Source: Paragyromitra xinjiangensis (lineage: Eukaryota; Ascomycota; Pezizomycetes; Pezizales; Discinaceae). From it: DNA of 64,000 bases. Positions 13,336 through 24,093 of this stretch are shown here, in pieces. The position numbers and the translations under genes are program-made. Position 1 is the first letter of the stretch; every line of letters starts with the position of its first letter. The notes under the pieces are model-generated. The model had not been told where the DNA came from, made no database searches, and was given only the letters and a program-made list of their open reading frames with translations. Location: the NCBI GenBank assembly GCA_038503065.1, contig JBCAMK010000019.1, positions 744,001 through 808,000 on the forward strand, written 5' to 3'.

Positions 13336-15504
13336 ATGCGTGGAGACATAGATTCAGACGATGACCGTAACCCCCATGATAATGGTAGCTAAGCCACCCC
13401 CCAGATCATATCTACATGTCCCAGAACTACAAAACCCCCAAAAAAACATATAATCTATTCCACAATATAACAGCCAGGCTGACCAAACTCTCCCACAGCT
13501 TCCGTTGCTGGCTCCTCCGACAACGACCAAGATGAGCCCATGGAGGACCACGACGCCGAAAACGCCTCAGACTCCGAACCACACTCAGATGACAACTCAG
13601 ACGCAGATGGTGATGCTGAAGACGACGTGGGTGACGATAACGAGGACGCCGATGCTGACGCCGAAGACGGTACACCCCTCACCACCATACATGCATATCC
13701 ACACCTACTAACCAACTCCTCGACTAGACTCGCAGCAACCTGCCGACACACACCGCTCACGTTCCACTTCTAAAGAGCCAGCCGATGTTCGACCACGCCC
13801 CAAGCTTCGAGATGGTGCCGCAACGGCCTACAGCTATGACATCGTCCCGTATGTCGCAGCGCCCCAGAGCACAAGCATCAATGCCTTCTGCGCAACACCG
13901 TGTATGCGTTGGATCTTCACAGGAGGGAGCGACGGATATATAAGACGTTTCAACTGGTTCGAAAGTATCAACGGGAGAGTTGCGTTGACGGTGGCTCAAC
14001 GACATCCGTTTGTAGACAGTGTTACTAGGGTAGGTTCCATCTAGCACAAAGAGCTGGTTTGAGTAGTGCTGATAGTAGTGCGTAGGCGGGCGTCTTACTA
14101 AGTTATTGGGAGAATGAGGAACCTGTAGGTCAGTTTTCTCTCGTGGCTAGACTACGGAAAGCGAGGCGCAAGCTGACACCTATGAAGTCAAGTCTGAACA
14201 CCTATACATCCCCGAGACTACCGACGACCTGAAGCTCTCTCCGGTCTACTCTCTTGCCGTCCAAAACCAAAGCCTATGGCTGCTTAGCGGCTTAGAGGTA
14301 ATCCAACCAAACCCTTAGCACCGCGTTAAGAGTACTTACCTTCCTCCCCAGAGTGGCGGCATAAACCTTCAATCTGTTCGCCACGACGAGGGTAAAATCA
14401 TCACCACCCTCCGTAAACATACCTCTGCAGTCTCCGTCCTCACTCTCGCTACCGACGAAAAATCTCTTCTCTCCGGTTCCTGGGACCGTAATGTCTACGA
14501 CTGGGACCTCAACACAGGCCAAACCACACGCGACTTCCTCTCGAACGCCGGCCAAGTCTCCAGTATCGCCTTCCGCCCCTTCGGTGACACTTGGCAAGAC
14601 ATCAAAATAGACTCCCTAACCAACGGCATCTCCAGCAGCCGCCGCGACAACCTCACCAACGGCATCAACGGCACCAGACACGGCGCCGGCGATGGCGATG
14701 AAGACGCGCCTGGCAGTCCCGCCGAGAGTACTCGTAGCTTCAACTCCCTATTTGGTGACGATGACGATGAAATGGGTGGGATGAACGGTGGTGACGATAA
14801 CAGCACTCCAACAGCAATCCCGGCACCCTCCATTCCTGAAGCTGGCCCGACACATCATGATGCACCTCCACCCACTTCAGCGACGGATCAGAATACATTT
14901 TTGGCATCATCAATGGATGGGACCTTCCGAATCTGGGATCGGCGGCAAAGTACGTCAGTTGCGACGAGCACGCCGAGCAAGGGCGTCCCACCATGGTGTA
15001 TGAGTAGTTGCTGGAGCACAGACGGGAATTTCGTGTATGTGGGTCGAAGGAACGGAACAGTTGAGGAATTTAGTGTGCATAAGGGAATTCAAGAACCTAT
15101 GAGGACAATGAAGTTTCCCTTGGGAAGTGGGCCGGTTAGTGCAGTGTGGGCTATGCCAAACGGGAAGCACTTGATCTGGTGGGTTGCAGTCTCTCCTATT
15201 CTTTTTAAGGACGGATGTTAACGTAAACCCAGTGCATCTTTTGACAATCTCCGACTTTATGATCTCTCTGATCAGGGCACAAAATCAACTGTGCCGTTCT
15301 TGATCATCCCTGGGCATCACGGCGGTGTTATTTCCTCTCTATGTTCGCCACCTTTTCCCTCCCCAATCCCTATCATTACGATACTAACGCCGCACAGACG
15401 TCGATACAACCTGCCAGTACATGATATCGACTGCAGGCAATCGAGGTTGGGAAGGTGTAAGCACGGAGGTGCTTCTAGGGTACGAGATTGTCATGATACC
15501 ATGA
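13336..15504 (+). CDS. SPT8: Spt8, SAGA complex WD40 subunit
   Basis: Spt8 is a WD-repeat subunit of the SAGA coactivator that helps deliver TBP to promoters. Exons are 13336-13366 (or -13384), 13499-13669, 13728-14029, 14086-14124, 14151-14297, 14352-15178, 15233-15342 and 15398-15504; about 577 aa. An acidic Asp/Glu/Ser N-terminus is followed by the family signature YSYDIVPYVAAPQSTSINA, then TGGSDGYIRRFNWFESINGR, QRHPFVDSVT and AGVLLSYWENEEP. WD blades include LLSGSWDRNVYDWDLNTGQ and LASSMDGTFRIWDRR. An Asp/Gly/Asn-rich insert lies at about 320-380 within the propeller. The C-terminus reads NRGWEGVSTEVLLGYEIVMI. Two donors for exon 1 (13367 or 13385) both keep frame. The exon 7 donor GTTCGC is unusual but is the only fit to the family sequence. 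Confidence 0.9.
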
Positions 15505-16060
15505 GTCTAGTATTAGTTAGGATTGGACGTTTTTATTCTGTGGGAATCATTCGGTTTTGGTTTCTTTTTTTCCTCTTTTATTTGTATTATTTTGACACGA
15601 TACTTTATATTCTGGTGCGGTTGGTCTCTGATTTTAGATACATATTATGGAAATGGCGTGCTCTTTGTTAGTTATCAAGTCTTGGGAATCAAGTAGTGGG
15701 TTTCTAGGTTGGATCCATCAACCTAGTGGTTAAATCTGGCAAGGAAACGTTTCTTGAGACTCATGGTCTTTAGTCGTGATAAGCTATTATGCAACAAGAA
15801 CACTCTCCTATACATATCCAGATCCGGCCTTATTAAGCGTCTGGAATTCAACGCAATACCCTCGTTAGATTTTCTAAATTTATCAAATATTCTCACAAGA
15901 TATTGTTGAACTAGATGGATGCTTATATCCACACAAAATCGCACTAGGATTTTCAGCTTCGACACTAGGCCCAGAGTTAAGGATCAAAGACTGTATCTCT
16001 TAGGTGTGTACATTCATCATGGCTACACATACAAAACACATAGGACTGCATGTGGGACTG

Positions 16061-16150
16061 CACAAAAAATAGTCTCGTGCCCAGCCCCATACATGCAGCT
16101 TGCTGCGTACCGTAGGCATAGTGGGGCTGGGCACGAGACTACACAAAAAA
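16061..16150. repeat. flanking 9-bp direct repeats CACAAAAAA
   Basis: The two copies (16061-16069 and 16142-16150) exactly abut the hairpin described at 16070-16141. The A-rich sequence lowers the information content, so chance duplication is not excluded. Confidence 0.75.
16070..16141. mobile_element. 72-bp foldback insertion with 9-bp target duplication
   Basis: A perfect 20-bp inverted repeat (left arm TAGTCTCGTGCCCAGCCCCA at 16070-16089, right arm 16122-16141) encloses 32 nt. The 32 nt contain a smaller palindrome, GCAGC-TT-GCTGC at 16095-16106. The nine bases CACAAAAAA occur immediately before the left arm (16061-16069) and immediately after the right arm (16142-16150). That is the arrangement expected of a transposition target-site duplication. 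The length of 9 bp would fit a Mutator-like integrase; that assignment is inference. No coding capacity is possible. Confidence 0.75.
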
Positions 16151-16227
16151 GCTCCAGGCCCAACTAAAACGAACGGAAACTCCTCACACCCCAAAGGCCA
16201 AAGACACAGACACACAATCACACACAA

Positions 16228-16707
16228 TCACCAACCCATCGTTAGAGTATGTCTCGCCTCCCTTCTCGCTCTCGCCAAAAGCGACTTCACCCCCAAATAA
16301 GCCGCTTCGTCCTTCGTAACCCGGATATACGTCTTGTCTCTCTGATCGACATCCAGCAATGGGACAAAACACTGCTGCAGCAATATCTCTAGCCATCCAC
16401 ACAGCATCCAGTTTCTCCTTTCATAGCAGATCGCTCTAGGAGTACATCTTGATCTTTCGTTCTCGTTTTTGTGGTTCTCACGAAGCTGACGGGGACTCAA
16501 GGAGAGTTCGGCGAAGTGCCTAGTAGCCAATACGATATCGGCAGTAAGAGGAAAGTCGTAGGCGTCGCATGTTTGGCTATTCTCCTCCAGACACTGTTGA
16601 GGAACGTGTGCTGCCGGGGCTATCAAAAACCCTGGTGAGATTATCTGCGAGACTGCAAAGACAAACGTAACACGCATGAGAAGCATTAAAGGAGTGAAAA
16701 TCTTCAT
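16228..16707 (-). CDS. hypothetical small secreted protein
   Basis: An intronless 159-aa frame starts with a hydrophobic segment typical of a signal peptide (MKIFTPLMLLMRVTFVFAVS), followed by a possible cleavage region near APAAHVPQ. The mature part has six Cys residues (QQCLEEN, TCDAY, SRCTPRAICYERR, MLCGW, QQCFV) and a basic C-terminal third. I do not recognise the family. It stands alone between SPT8 and VMS1, close to the foldback insertion. An open frame of this length can occur by chance, so reality rests on the signal-like N-terminus and the even Cys count. If real, an extracellular role is likely; an effector role would be speculation. Confidence 0.45.
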   Translation of the reverse strand: MKIFTPLMLLMRVTFVFAVSQIISPGFLIAPAAHVPQQCLEENSQTCDAYDFPLTADIVLATRHFAELSLSPRQLRENHKNENERSRCTPRAICYERRNWMLCGWLEILLQQCFVPLLDVDQRDKTYIRVTKDEAAYLGVKSLLARARREARHTLTMGW

Positions 16708-17629
16708 TTCACAAGGGATAGGAGAATCCTAGAGTTCGTGTTTGATCCTAGTTACGTGAGAAACAAATCTGTGGAGTGGACAAATAGTTGTTCACACAAC
16801 AGGGAAGTCTGTGATAAAAAGAATGTGGTTATGGGGAGATTTTAACAACGAGCTTAAACCTAGACACGTATATATTAACCCTGAGCATACTATTACTTCA
16901 TAACTAAAACCAGGGGCGTACATTCTCGATACAATTAGAGTCGTTTCCTAGCTGTAATACTCTCGTCCACAAAATTACCCACATATACCATAGAATCACG
17001 AACCTATACGCAACATCTCCCACAAGTCTGCGCCCTGGTAAATAGAATGGGGAAAACTAGCTACGGCCCCGTTGTCATGATGGTTAGGTGGTTTGATGTA
17101 CTTAATGAATTGGTCTCAGACGCCTGTCTCTCACTAATCCCTATACCCCGAAGCCACGCCCGAGTAGTCTTATATTAGGAGGCTCCTTCAACAATGAGTA
17201 GTTTATTCACTCGAGTGAGATTTTGTGATACATGACCGTAAGTGATATGCGGACACATAAACACACCAAACAAAAAAATCAGTTTAGCATTAGATCCCCG
17301 AGGAACTTAATTACATAACAATATAGATCACAATCCGAGCATGTAGACGGTGATTCTCGAGCAAGGCAAAAACTATAGCAAAAGTTGGTCCATGCCACAA
17401 CCAATTGCAGCATCCTTCCTCGGCAGTAAAGATGGGTTAGGCCTAGAGTGAATATCCTTGTTTCTCATCGATAGTTCATGGATCCATACTATTTTCATTA
17501 TCATTAAGGCAGCCTTTGTGGTTTGTGAAGGAAACATCACAATCTATCACTCGATAAAATTTCCCGGTCCTCCACTTCAGTCCCAACCCTAACACCCAAG
17601 AAGCACACGTCTAAAGATCTTACACCACA
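16708..17629. other. intergenic region, no gene seen
   Basis: This 0.9-kb AT-rich region lies between the upstream side of the small secreted frame and the 3' end of VMS1. No frame with protein-like composition and no repeat family was recognised. Confidence 0.45.
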
Positions 17630-19548
17630 CTATTGCCCTCCTTGAAATCTCTTAATCCTCTCCTCCGCAGCCCTCGCCCTCCGCTCCCTCTCCAATCTCA
17701 TCCTTGCCTCTGGCGTTAACCCTCGTTCCTCTTCTTCTTTCCTCCCCAACGACATCTGTACATTGGCACCCAAATTTCTTCCTCCCCGTCCCCCCTGTTT
17801 TGTACTTACTGCCCTTCGCTCCGCTTCCTCCTCTTTCAGTCTTTTCACCTCTTTCTCCCGCCTCTCCTTCTCCTCTTTATTTCCTTCATCCCTCTCCCGT
17901 CTCTCTCGTTCATCTACCTGCTTCTTTGTGAGCCCTGGTGGGATATGGGCTACCGCCCAGTCCCAGCGCACTTCACCAAGCTCTGTACGTGCTAGTCGGA
18001 ATGCGTCACGAGTTGCACGGTCGCCACAAAGATCGAAAGGGGGTTTAGGCTGTTCCGGCGTTATGAGTGTTGGGTTTGCGCCGGCTTTAGTTAAGAGGGC
18101 TAGGACAACAGCAGGAGAATTAGATGAGGCGGCAAGGTGGAGAAGTGTTGGTGTATGGTGGGTAGGTGGGGTGAAGGTATAGTCCGGTGAGAGGTGATTA
18201 GATGTGAGGTAAGATAGTACCGCGGGAGCTTTTGAGCGGCGTATGAGGGCAGTTAGTTGTGTGCTGTGGAGAATCTGTGCCTCCTCTTCTTTTGATAGCT
18301 TCGGTGGCGCAGGTTTCGGTGGTTTAGCGACAGGAGTTTCGCTTGTTTTTGCGTCCAGAGCTGCGAGAGAGGCCTCATCGATTCGTGAAGTCTTCATTCT
18401 CGTGAGCTCCACAAAGCACCTCGTAAGCTCGCTTTGTGTTGCCCTCCTTGTCGAGAACGGGAACCCACGAATACGCGGATCGTTACTCTTAATCGGCGCT
18501 CCCTCATACCCAAACAGAGTCCTCTGATTTGCTGTTCCCGCGGCTCTAATGAAAAGGAGCTCTGCGGTACCTAGATACTCCCTCCATCCAGCCAGTAATT
18601 CTCTAATCTCCGCTATCAAAGCTTGTTCATTATACCTCCTCAGTGATGAACCTGCGGAGTGTGCAGCCCCCTTGGAAGCGTCGTTGGACGATTGTGCGCC
18701 ACCTTGCTTCCGTCGTGTAGTATATCGGTGGAACGTCTTATGCACTATTACTGCGGCTTGTCGTTCGTCAACACCAGTAGTGTGACGTTTGGAGACTTTT
18801 GGGGCGAGAGATACAACCATGGCCGCGAAATGTCCACCGCCGATCATGCATAGGAATATGTGTGGCTCTTTTCCCTTAGTGTGGGTACCAAGCTGTTTTG
18901 AGTGCAACGCGGTGAGGTAAGAGGCATCAGCCTGTTCAGCATTGGAGAAGAGAGCGCGGTAAACTCCCAGTGAGGTTGATGGCGGTAGAAGCGGTGAGGT
19001 AAACCATATCAACGGTGCCTTCCCAGCGCCCTTCTTTGAGAGTTGGCCTTGTGGTTCATTCTCGGGGGATGAGAGAACAGCATTCTTCTTTAGCAGTGTT
19101 GCAAGTGGGTCTGCAGACCCATCAACTGACTCGTCACTTGAGCTGTCGGAGCCAGATATACTCTCATTCAAGCCCTCCAGCATACCCTCAAACTCAGCCT
19201 CCGAGACTACGGCTTCGCCTCGGATTTTGCGCTTAAGGTTGAAACGGTGGACATCAGAGCGGGCATGGGCGCGCTGGTCGGCTACCGTTTTACTACCAAC
19301 ACTGCAGAGAGTGCAGGATGTTGCAGTAGCTTCAGCATCGTGAACGACAGGCTCGGGGGTGTCAAGAGACTCAGTGGGGTTGATTGGTGTGTCTGCTCGG
19401 GGAGTAAAAGTTTGAAGGAGAGTGGAGGGGATGTCATAGACTATTTGTATGGTGTTAGTACCTGTTTGGCGCCTGAAGCAAGGTAAAGAGCAAAGAGGAA
19501 GAACATACCGTATATAGGACGTCTAAGAAAATCTTCCTCCTGGACCAT
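17630..19548 (-). CDS. VMS1: Vms1/ANKZF1 peptidyl-tRNA hydrolase
   Basis: Vms1/ANKZF1 releases stalled nascent chains from peptidyl-tRNA on 60S subunits in ribosome quality control and binds Cdc48. Two exons, 19548-19509 and 19440-17630, give about 616 aa. After the RRPIYVYDIPSTLLQTF opening comes a C2H2 finger, CTLCSVGSKTVADQRAHARSDVH (split here as CTLC then H/H about 15-20 residues on). The VLRF1 domain includes IGGGHFAAMVV and RRKQGGAQSSNDASKGAAHS, with the conserved Gln at about 263. An ankyrin-like segment (LLHLAASSNSPAVVLALL) follows, then an Arg/Glu coiled coil. The last residues, RERRARAAEERIKR, fit the R-x5-AA-x2-R VCP-interacting motif. The start at 19548 is preferred over an in-frame upstream Met at 19668. 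Confidence 0.93.
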
Positions 19549-20651
19549 GATGGGTTGATGGGATGGCAACGAAGTAGATGTGGTGATGGTGGGGTTATCG
19601 CGGGGCAAGCTGAAGTTGATTCTAGATCCGTTGATAGCTATGGACGCCTGACAGGTGAATATGAACACTCGAGCCTCCCCACCAGCAGAAATTTGATTGT
19701 ACGCCTTTCTTTCTTCCTGTAGTTTTTTGAGGTTTTCAATAAGTTGAAGCTTAGAATGATTTGCACATGGAAATGTCGCTCGTCTCCGCCTTAATAACCC
19801 ACCATCAATCTCCAGCCAAGCAGTGAAGCCAAGCTTTCACTACCTGAGTCACTAATCCCAGTAACCGGCACATTCACCGATTCGGATACATACATGTATC
19901 CTTTTTCAACCAGGGCTTGGGAGTCAATGTAGAGGCTTCACGATACCAGATGTAGCTACTCCCTACCCGAGAGCTTGTGAAGAATATCAATTTGTAGCAG
20001 AACTTCAAGTTAAGCTTCAATTCCTGCTCTCATCTTCGCCTCTTACACTCGGATTGAGGATAGGGCCCCTCCCTCCCCCCTAGGTCAATTGGTAGTAGAG
20101 AAAAGTGAATCTACGGCACACAAAAATGCGGATGCAAATAGAAACCACTAGTAGGCAATTACGCGGCATAGGGTTTCCCACCGGACCTACTATGCACTCC
20201 CATATCGGATGCAGGAATTTGAGTCATCAATACAGCCAAAACAGTAAAGATGCGGAGGTTTTATGCCAAAACAGGCAATTCAGCAGACGGATCAGCCATT
20301 GCAAAATGAAAGAAAGCAGAAGGAACTTGGACAGACGGGCAGATGAACAGACAATTTCTTGGTAAGGCACGACGACGAGGCTGAAACCGAAAGGAGCCCC
20401 AAAACCACCTCCGTGCAGAGCCTGCAACTGCATCATTTTAGCAACTAGGATTGCTCCCCCCCACTGCACCAAACGGCCGGTTTATCCATCCCCACACATA
20501 TGTAGCTGCAACCATAAGATCCTCCATTGATCCTCATCACCTCCACCACCATCATCACCAGGAACCAGCTATTTACAGCTTCTCTTCTGAATCCACGCGT
20601 TTATTCCTGTAGCTCCCCGCTGGGACATGAAACAACATCTCCATAGCAACA
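19549..20651. promoter_or_regulatory. divergent intergenic region, VMS1 and BAR-SH3 gene
   Basis: This 1.1-kb gap separates divergent start codons and should hold both promoters. Pyrimidine-rich tracts occur just before 20650. No gene was recognised. Confidence 0.45.
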
Positions 20652-23047
20652 ATGACGACCACTATTCACCGCCAGATAGGCAAGATGGGAAAGAGGTCAG
20701 CAGACGATGTAAGTACTCCCCAGCTAGCTCCCAGGTACTATATACTGGTTTCTAGCTGAATTTCTCCGTTCCAAATCCAAGACTGACGAGCATCTCCCTG
20801 CGCGATATTAGGCCAGCGTGGCCATGATAATCAAGGAAGTCAACGACGCTGAGACAGTCCTTGCTAAGGTCCGACTCCCACATCTCAACGGAGAGAAATA
20901 AATCATATGAGCCCAAAATTAGGAAATATAAATAAGAGGAACTAAAATGCTGAGACTTCCCTCCCCTGAAAACAGCTAATAGAGCACACCAAAAACTGGC
21001 GCGACGGCTGGTCCGACATCTTGATCAACCAAGTCAACCTCACCGACTCCTTTCACGACGTCTACAAGACTATCCCAATGCCTGGCGATTCTGAAATCAC
21101 GCCTTTGGAAACTCCCAGAGAGACTCTCCGCCGGGTTGCGAAGCTGCATGCTGCCCAGAACGATTTAAAAGCCGATATGATGGAGGAGATTGAAAAGGTG
21201 GATCAGCTACTCATCATGAGGCTATCAGAAGCCAAAGTGAGTTTTCCTCGAGCACCTGGAGGAGGGAAGTGGAGAAGGCTGTGGCAAGAGAGCGCATAGG
21301 GTGGAAATGGAGAAATGTGGATGGGGAATAAATGGCGCTGATCCAGAAAACAGGCAGCACTGAAACCAATAAAAAAGGCGATTGATAAACGGGAGAATAA
21401 GAAATTAGACTACGAGCGTTTCAATAAGCAAGTTGAGAACTCGCGAGCGAAGAAAAATAAGTCGGACAGGTGAGGCTGTCTTGTACTTGCCAACAAAGCA
21501 AAACTAACGGAACTTGACCAACTTGTGCAGAGACTACTCTGCCCTCTCTAAAGCTGATCTAGACCTGGAAAAGGCAAAGAATGTATATGAACTACAGCTC
21601 TCTTCTCTGGAAGCACTAGCTGACATAGCTCACCTCATTAGGCATACGAAAATGCCGACAACCACATAAAAGAATGGGTCCCCGACCTCCTTGCGAAAAT
21701 ATTCGAGTTCCTCCCCTGCATCGTCGAATTCATTGTGCAGACCCAATATACACTGCTACAAAACACTTATAGCGCTATTTATGAATATGCACAAAACCAC
21801 TCCTTCACGGACCCTGAAGGCGAAGTCGTCATCTCCGAATGGGAAGATCTCTTCCTCCCCGTTCAGCAACAGCTTGAATCCGAAATTGTGTCTATCGCGC
21901 GTGGCAAAGCTATAACGCTCCCCATGAATGTCATTGTTCAGGAGAAATCCTTCATTCCCCGGATCGGGCGCGGGAATAAACCGCCGCCGCCGCCACCCCC
22001 AGCCAATCCTCCTAGAAGTGCAGGAGGTAGGAGCCCAACTACAGAGAGACCCAGTATTGGCGGGAGGATCGGGAGTAAATTCTCCAGAGACCGTGATGAA
22101 CCTCCTGCGGCTCCCCCGAGCAGGCCGAGTATCCGCTCTCGCGCTTCTAACTCCAATCTTTCTGTTCGATCCCATGAGGGACGCATGAGCGTACGGGATG
22201 AATCACCTCCACCACCTCTTCCTGGACCGCGGCCCGGCATGAACGACCCTCGTCGCAACAACTCCACAGATGACAAACCACCGGAGGACTACAGATCCAT
22301 CCACAAGTCTCGTTCCTACGGTAGCGCAACGCCCTTGGCCGGAGTTGCACAGAAACACGCACAGAAAGCAGCAGAAACACAAGCAGCGAGCTACCTCTCG
22401 CCGAGCCAGAGGTCAGATACCGGACGGCGCCGCTCCGCTGGGTCTCCGAACGGAAGCGAGCTCAATGACCGGCTTGCGAACATTCGTGCCAAGTCCGCAG
22501 GTTCAAACAGCAGCGAGCTCGATGACCGACTCGCTGCAATTCGTAACAACCAGGCAAGCATCGAGCGCACGCTCTCAGCGGGCAATTACCCCGCAACTGG
22601 AGCGAATAATTGGAGTGGTAATGCACCAAAACCTCCAATGTCGCGGAGCGTGACAGGGACGAGTACGTCGAGCTTTAAAAGTGCAGTTTCGTCCATTTCA
22701 ACGGTTTCGAATGGGTCGAGTGCGTTAGCGGGAATTGCGGGGAAGAAGAAGCCACCGCCACCGCCACCGCCAAAGAAGATAGGAGCAAAGAAGAAGGAAA
22801 CATGGGTGAGAGCACTGTTTACGTTTAGTGGGCAGGATAGCGGGGATTTAAGTTTCAAGGAGGGAGAAAAGATTTTGGTGGTTAAGATGACGGAGAGCAC
22901 TGATGGTATTTACCCTCTCCGTAATAGCGTGGACTTGGACGAAGAGTGGAATGCTAATCAACTTCATTTTTCGCAGATTGGTGGGAAGGTGAGTTGAATG
23001 GGAGAAAAGGACAATTTCCAGCGAACTACACTGAGATTGTCACATGA
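20652..23047 (+). CDS. BAR-SH3 amphiphysin-family protein (Rvs167/Hob1-like)
   Basis: This BAR domain protein with a C-terminal SH3 domain should bind curved membrane and actin-patch partners in endocytosis and polarised growth. Seven exons: 20652-20708, 20812-20868, 20976-21236, 21354-21469, 21531-21582, 21642-22905 and 22977-23047; about 625 aa. The BAR region spans about residues 15-270 (IEHTKNWRDGWSDI, KKAIDKRENKKLDYERF, LLQNTYSAIYEYAQ). A long disordered linker carries Pro runs (KPPPPPPPANPPR and KKKPPPPPPPKKI) and duplicated ELNDRLANIRAKSAGSNSSE-like units. The SH3 domain reads TWVRALFTFSGQDSGDLSF through DWWEGELNGRKGQFPANY and is completed only by the last splice. The N-terminus MTTTIHRQIGKMGKRSADD differs from yeast Rvs167, so this may be the second filamentous-fungal BAR-SH3 paralogue. 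Confidence 0.9.
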
Positions 23048-23296
23048 AGAGAGTGTTTTATTAAGCGAGAGGACATTGCGCGAATATTATCTTTTTTGTT
23101 TCTTTTGTTTTTTTTTTGTTTACCTTTTGTAGTACGAGTTGTTATTGCAACGCATGAGTACCTAAAAACCAACCGGGAGCTACATGTATTGAGTGAGTAG
23201 ATTATTATTACAGGCGAGGAAACAAAGAAGGGTGGTGCTGTTGGCTGTTGGCTGCGGCGAGCGAAACAAGAAATGGCCCGTGTCCTCAGCAGATGC

Positions 23297-23777
23297 ATGA
23301 GGAGCAGCGAGACCAACCGTCTGGTCCGACTACAGTCGACCGCAGTCGACTGTAGCCAAGCTAGACCGTCTGGACTGCCAAGTATGCAGTCTTTTTTTCC
23401 AAGCCAGTCCGTCCAAAAAATAGACGGACTGCCAAGAAACCTGAATACAGTATTGTTTAAACCCAGCTTCAAGCAAAGAAAAAAACTATATTATAGTAGA
23501 GGGGTAGAGGATAGAGGGTATAGCAAAGTTTGAGTAACAAATCAAGCATTTTTCTACAAAATAGAGACTGGTTTGTTAACCAAGGCCGCCAAGCCTCGTT
23601 ATAACTTCTACCTCAGTTGCTCTATCCCCTGAAGCAAAAAAGCGGGTTGTGACTTGAGCCTCCGAAAAAATGATTCAGTCTCTAACTAGTCGACTAGGAC
23701 CAGACTGCGCCAAGCTAGTCCAGTCCGTCCTATCCAGTTTTTGGTCGGACCGGACGATTGGTTGCGCTGATGAGGAG
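23297..23777. repeat. 8-bp target-site duplication ATGAGGAG
   Basis: Perfect direct copies at 23297-23304 and 23770-23777 abut the MITE termini and define its boundaries to the base. Confidence 0.88.
23305..23769. mobile_element. non-autonomous hAT-type MITE, 465 bp
   Basis: Terminal inverted repeats of 28 bp (23305-23332 and 23742-23769) match at 23 of 28 positions without gaps. Both begin CAGCG; they share ACCAA, CGTC and GGTCCGAC cores. The eight bases ATGAGGAG lie directly outside both ends (23297-23304 and 23770-23777). An 8-bp duplication fitting nTnnnnAn and CAG-type termini are hallmarks of hAT elements. The interior is non-coding and holds three palindromes: 23330-23355 (11-bp arms), 23405-23431 (9-bp arms) and CTAGTCGACTAG at 23686-23697. 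A transposase must be supplied elsewhere. Confidence 0.88.
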
Positions 23778-24093
23778 TCTGGCTCATCTCTTTGGACGGC
23801 CGCATCCAGTGCGGTGCAGCGAGTGAGTTCCCATGAAGCTGCGGCGGCTGTGGTTGCCTTCAGCCGTTCTTGGCAGATGCGATTGATCTGTCTGTGTCTG
23901 TCTGGGAGAAGAGAAGGCTTGGGGCTTTGGTGATCTGTCTCTGTCTCTCCCCCAACTCTCCTTCTCTACTCCCCATCTCCCTTGCCCTTTGCTTTGCTAC
24001 ACGATCCCTTTCTTCTCTGATCTAGCTTATCGCTTTCTTTCGCCTTCCTATTCTCTTCATAATCGCTTAAGACACCCTCTCCTATCCAACGCT

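Larger units (their letters stand above)
15505..16227. other. intergenic region holding a hairpin insertion
   Basis: The region contains the SPT8 3' end and the inverted-repeat insertion listed separately at 16070-16141. A (CACACAATCA)-type dinucleotide-rich patch is at 16206-16230. No gene is visible. Confidence 0.5.
23048..24093. other. intergenic region with MITE, YRA1 promoter side
   Basis: T-rich sequence follows the BAR-SH3 stop. The hAT-type MITE occupies 23305-23769. The remaining 320 bp before YRA1 are rich in CT tracts (TCTGTCTCTCTCC-like) typical of a fungal core promoter. No gene is seen. Confidence 0.6.
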
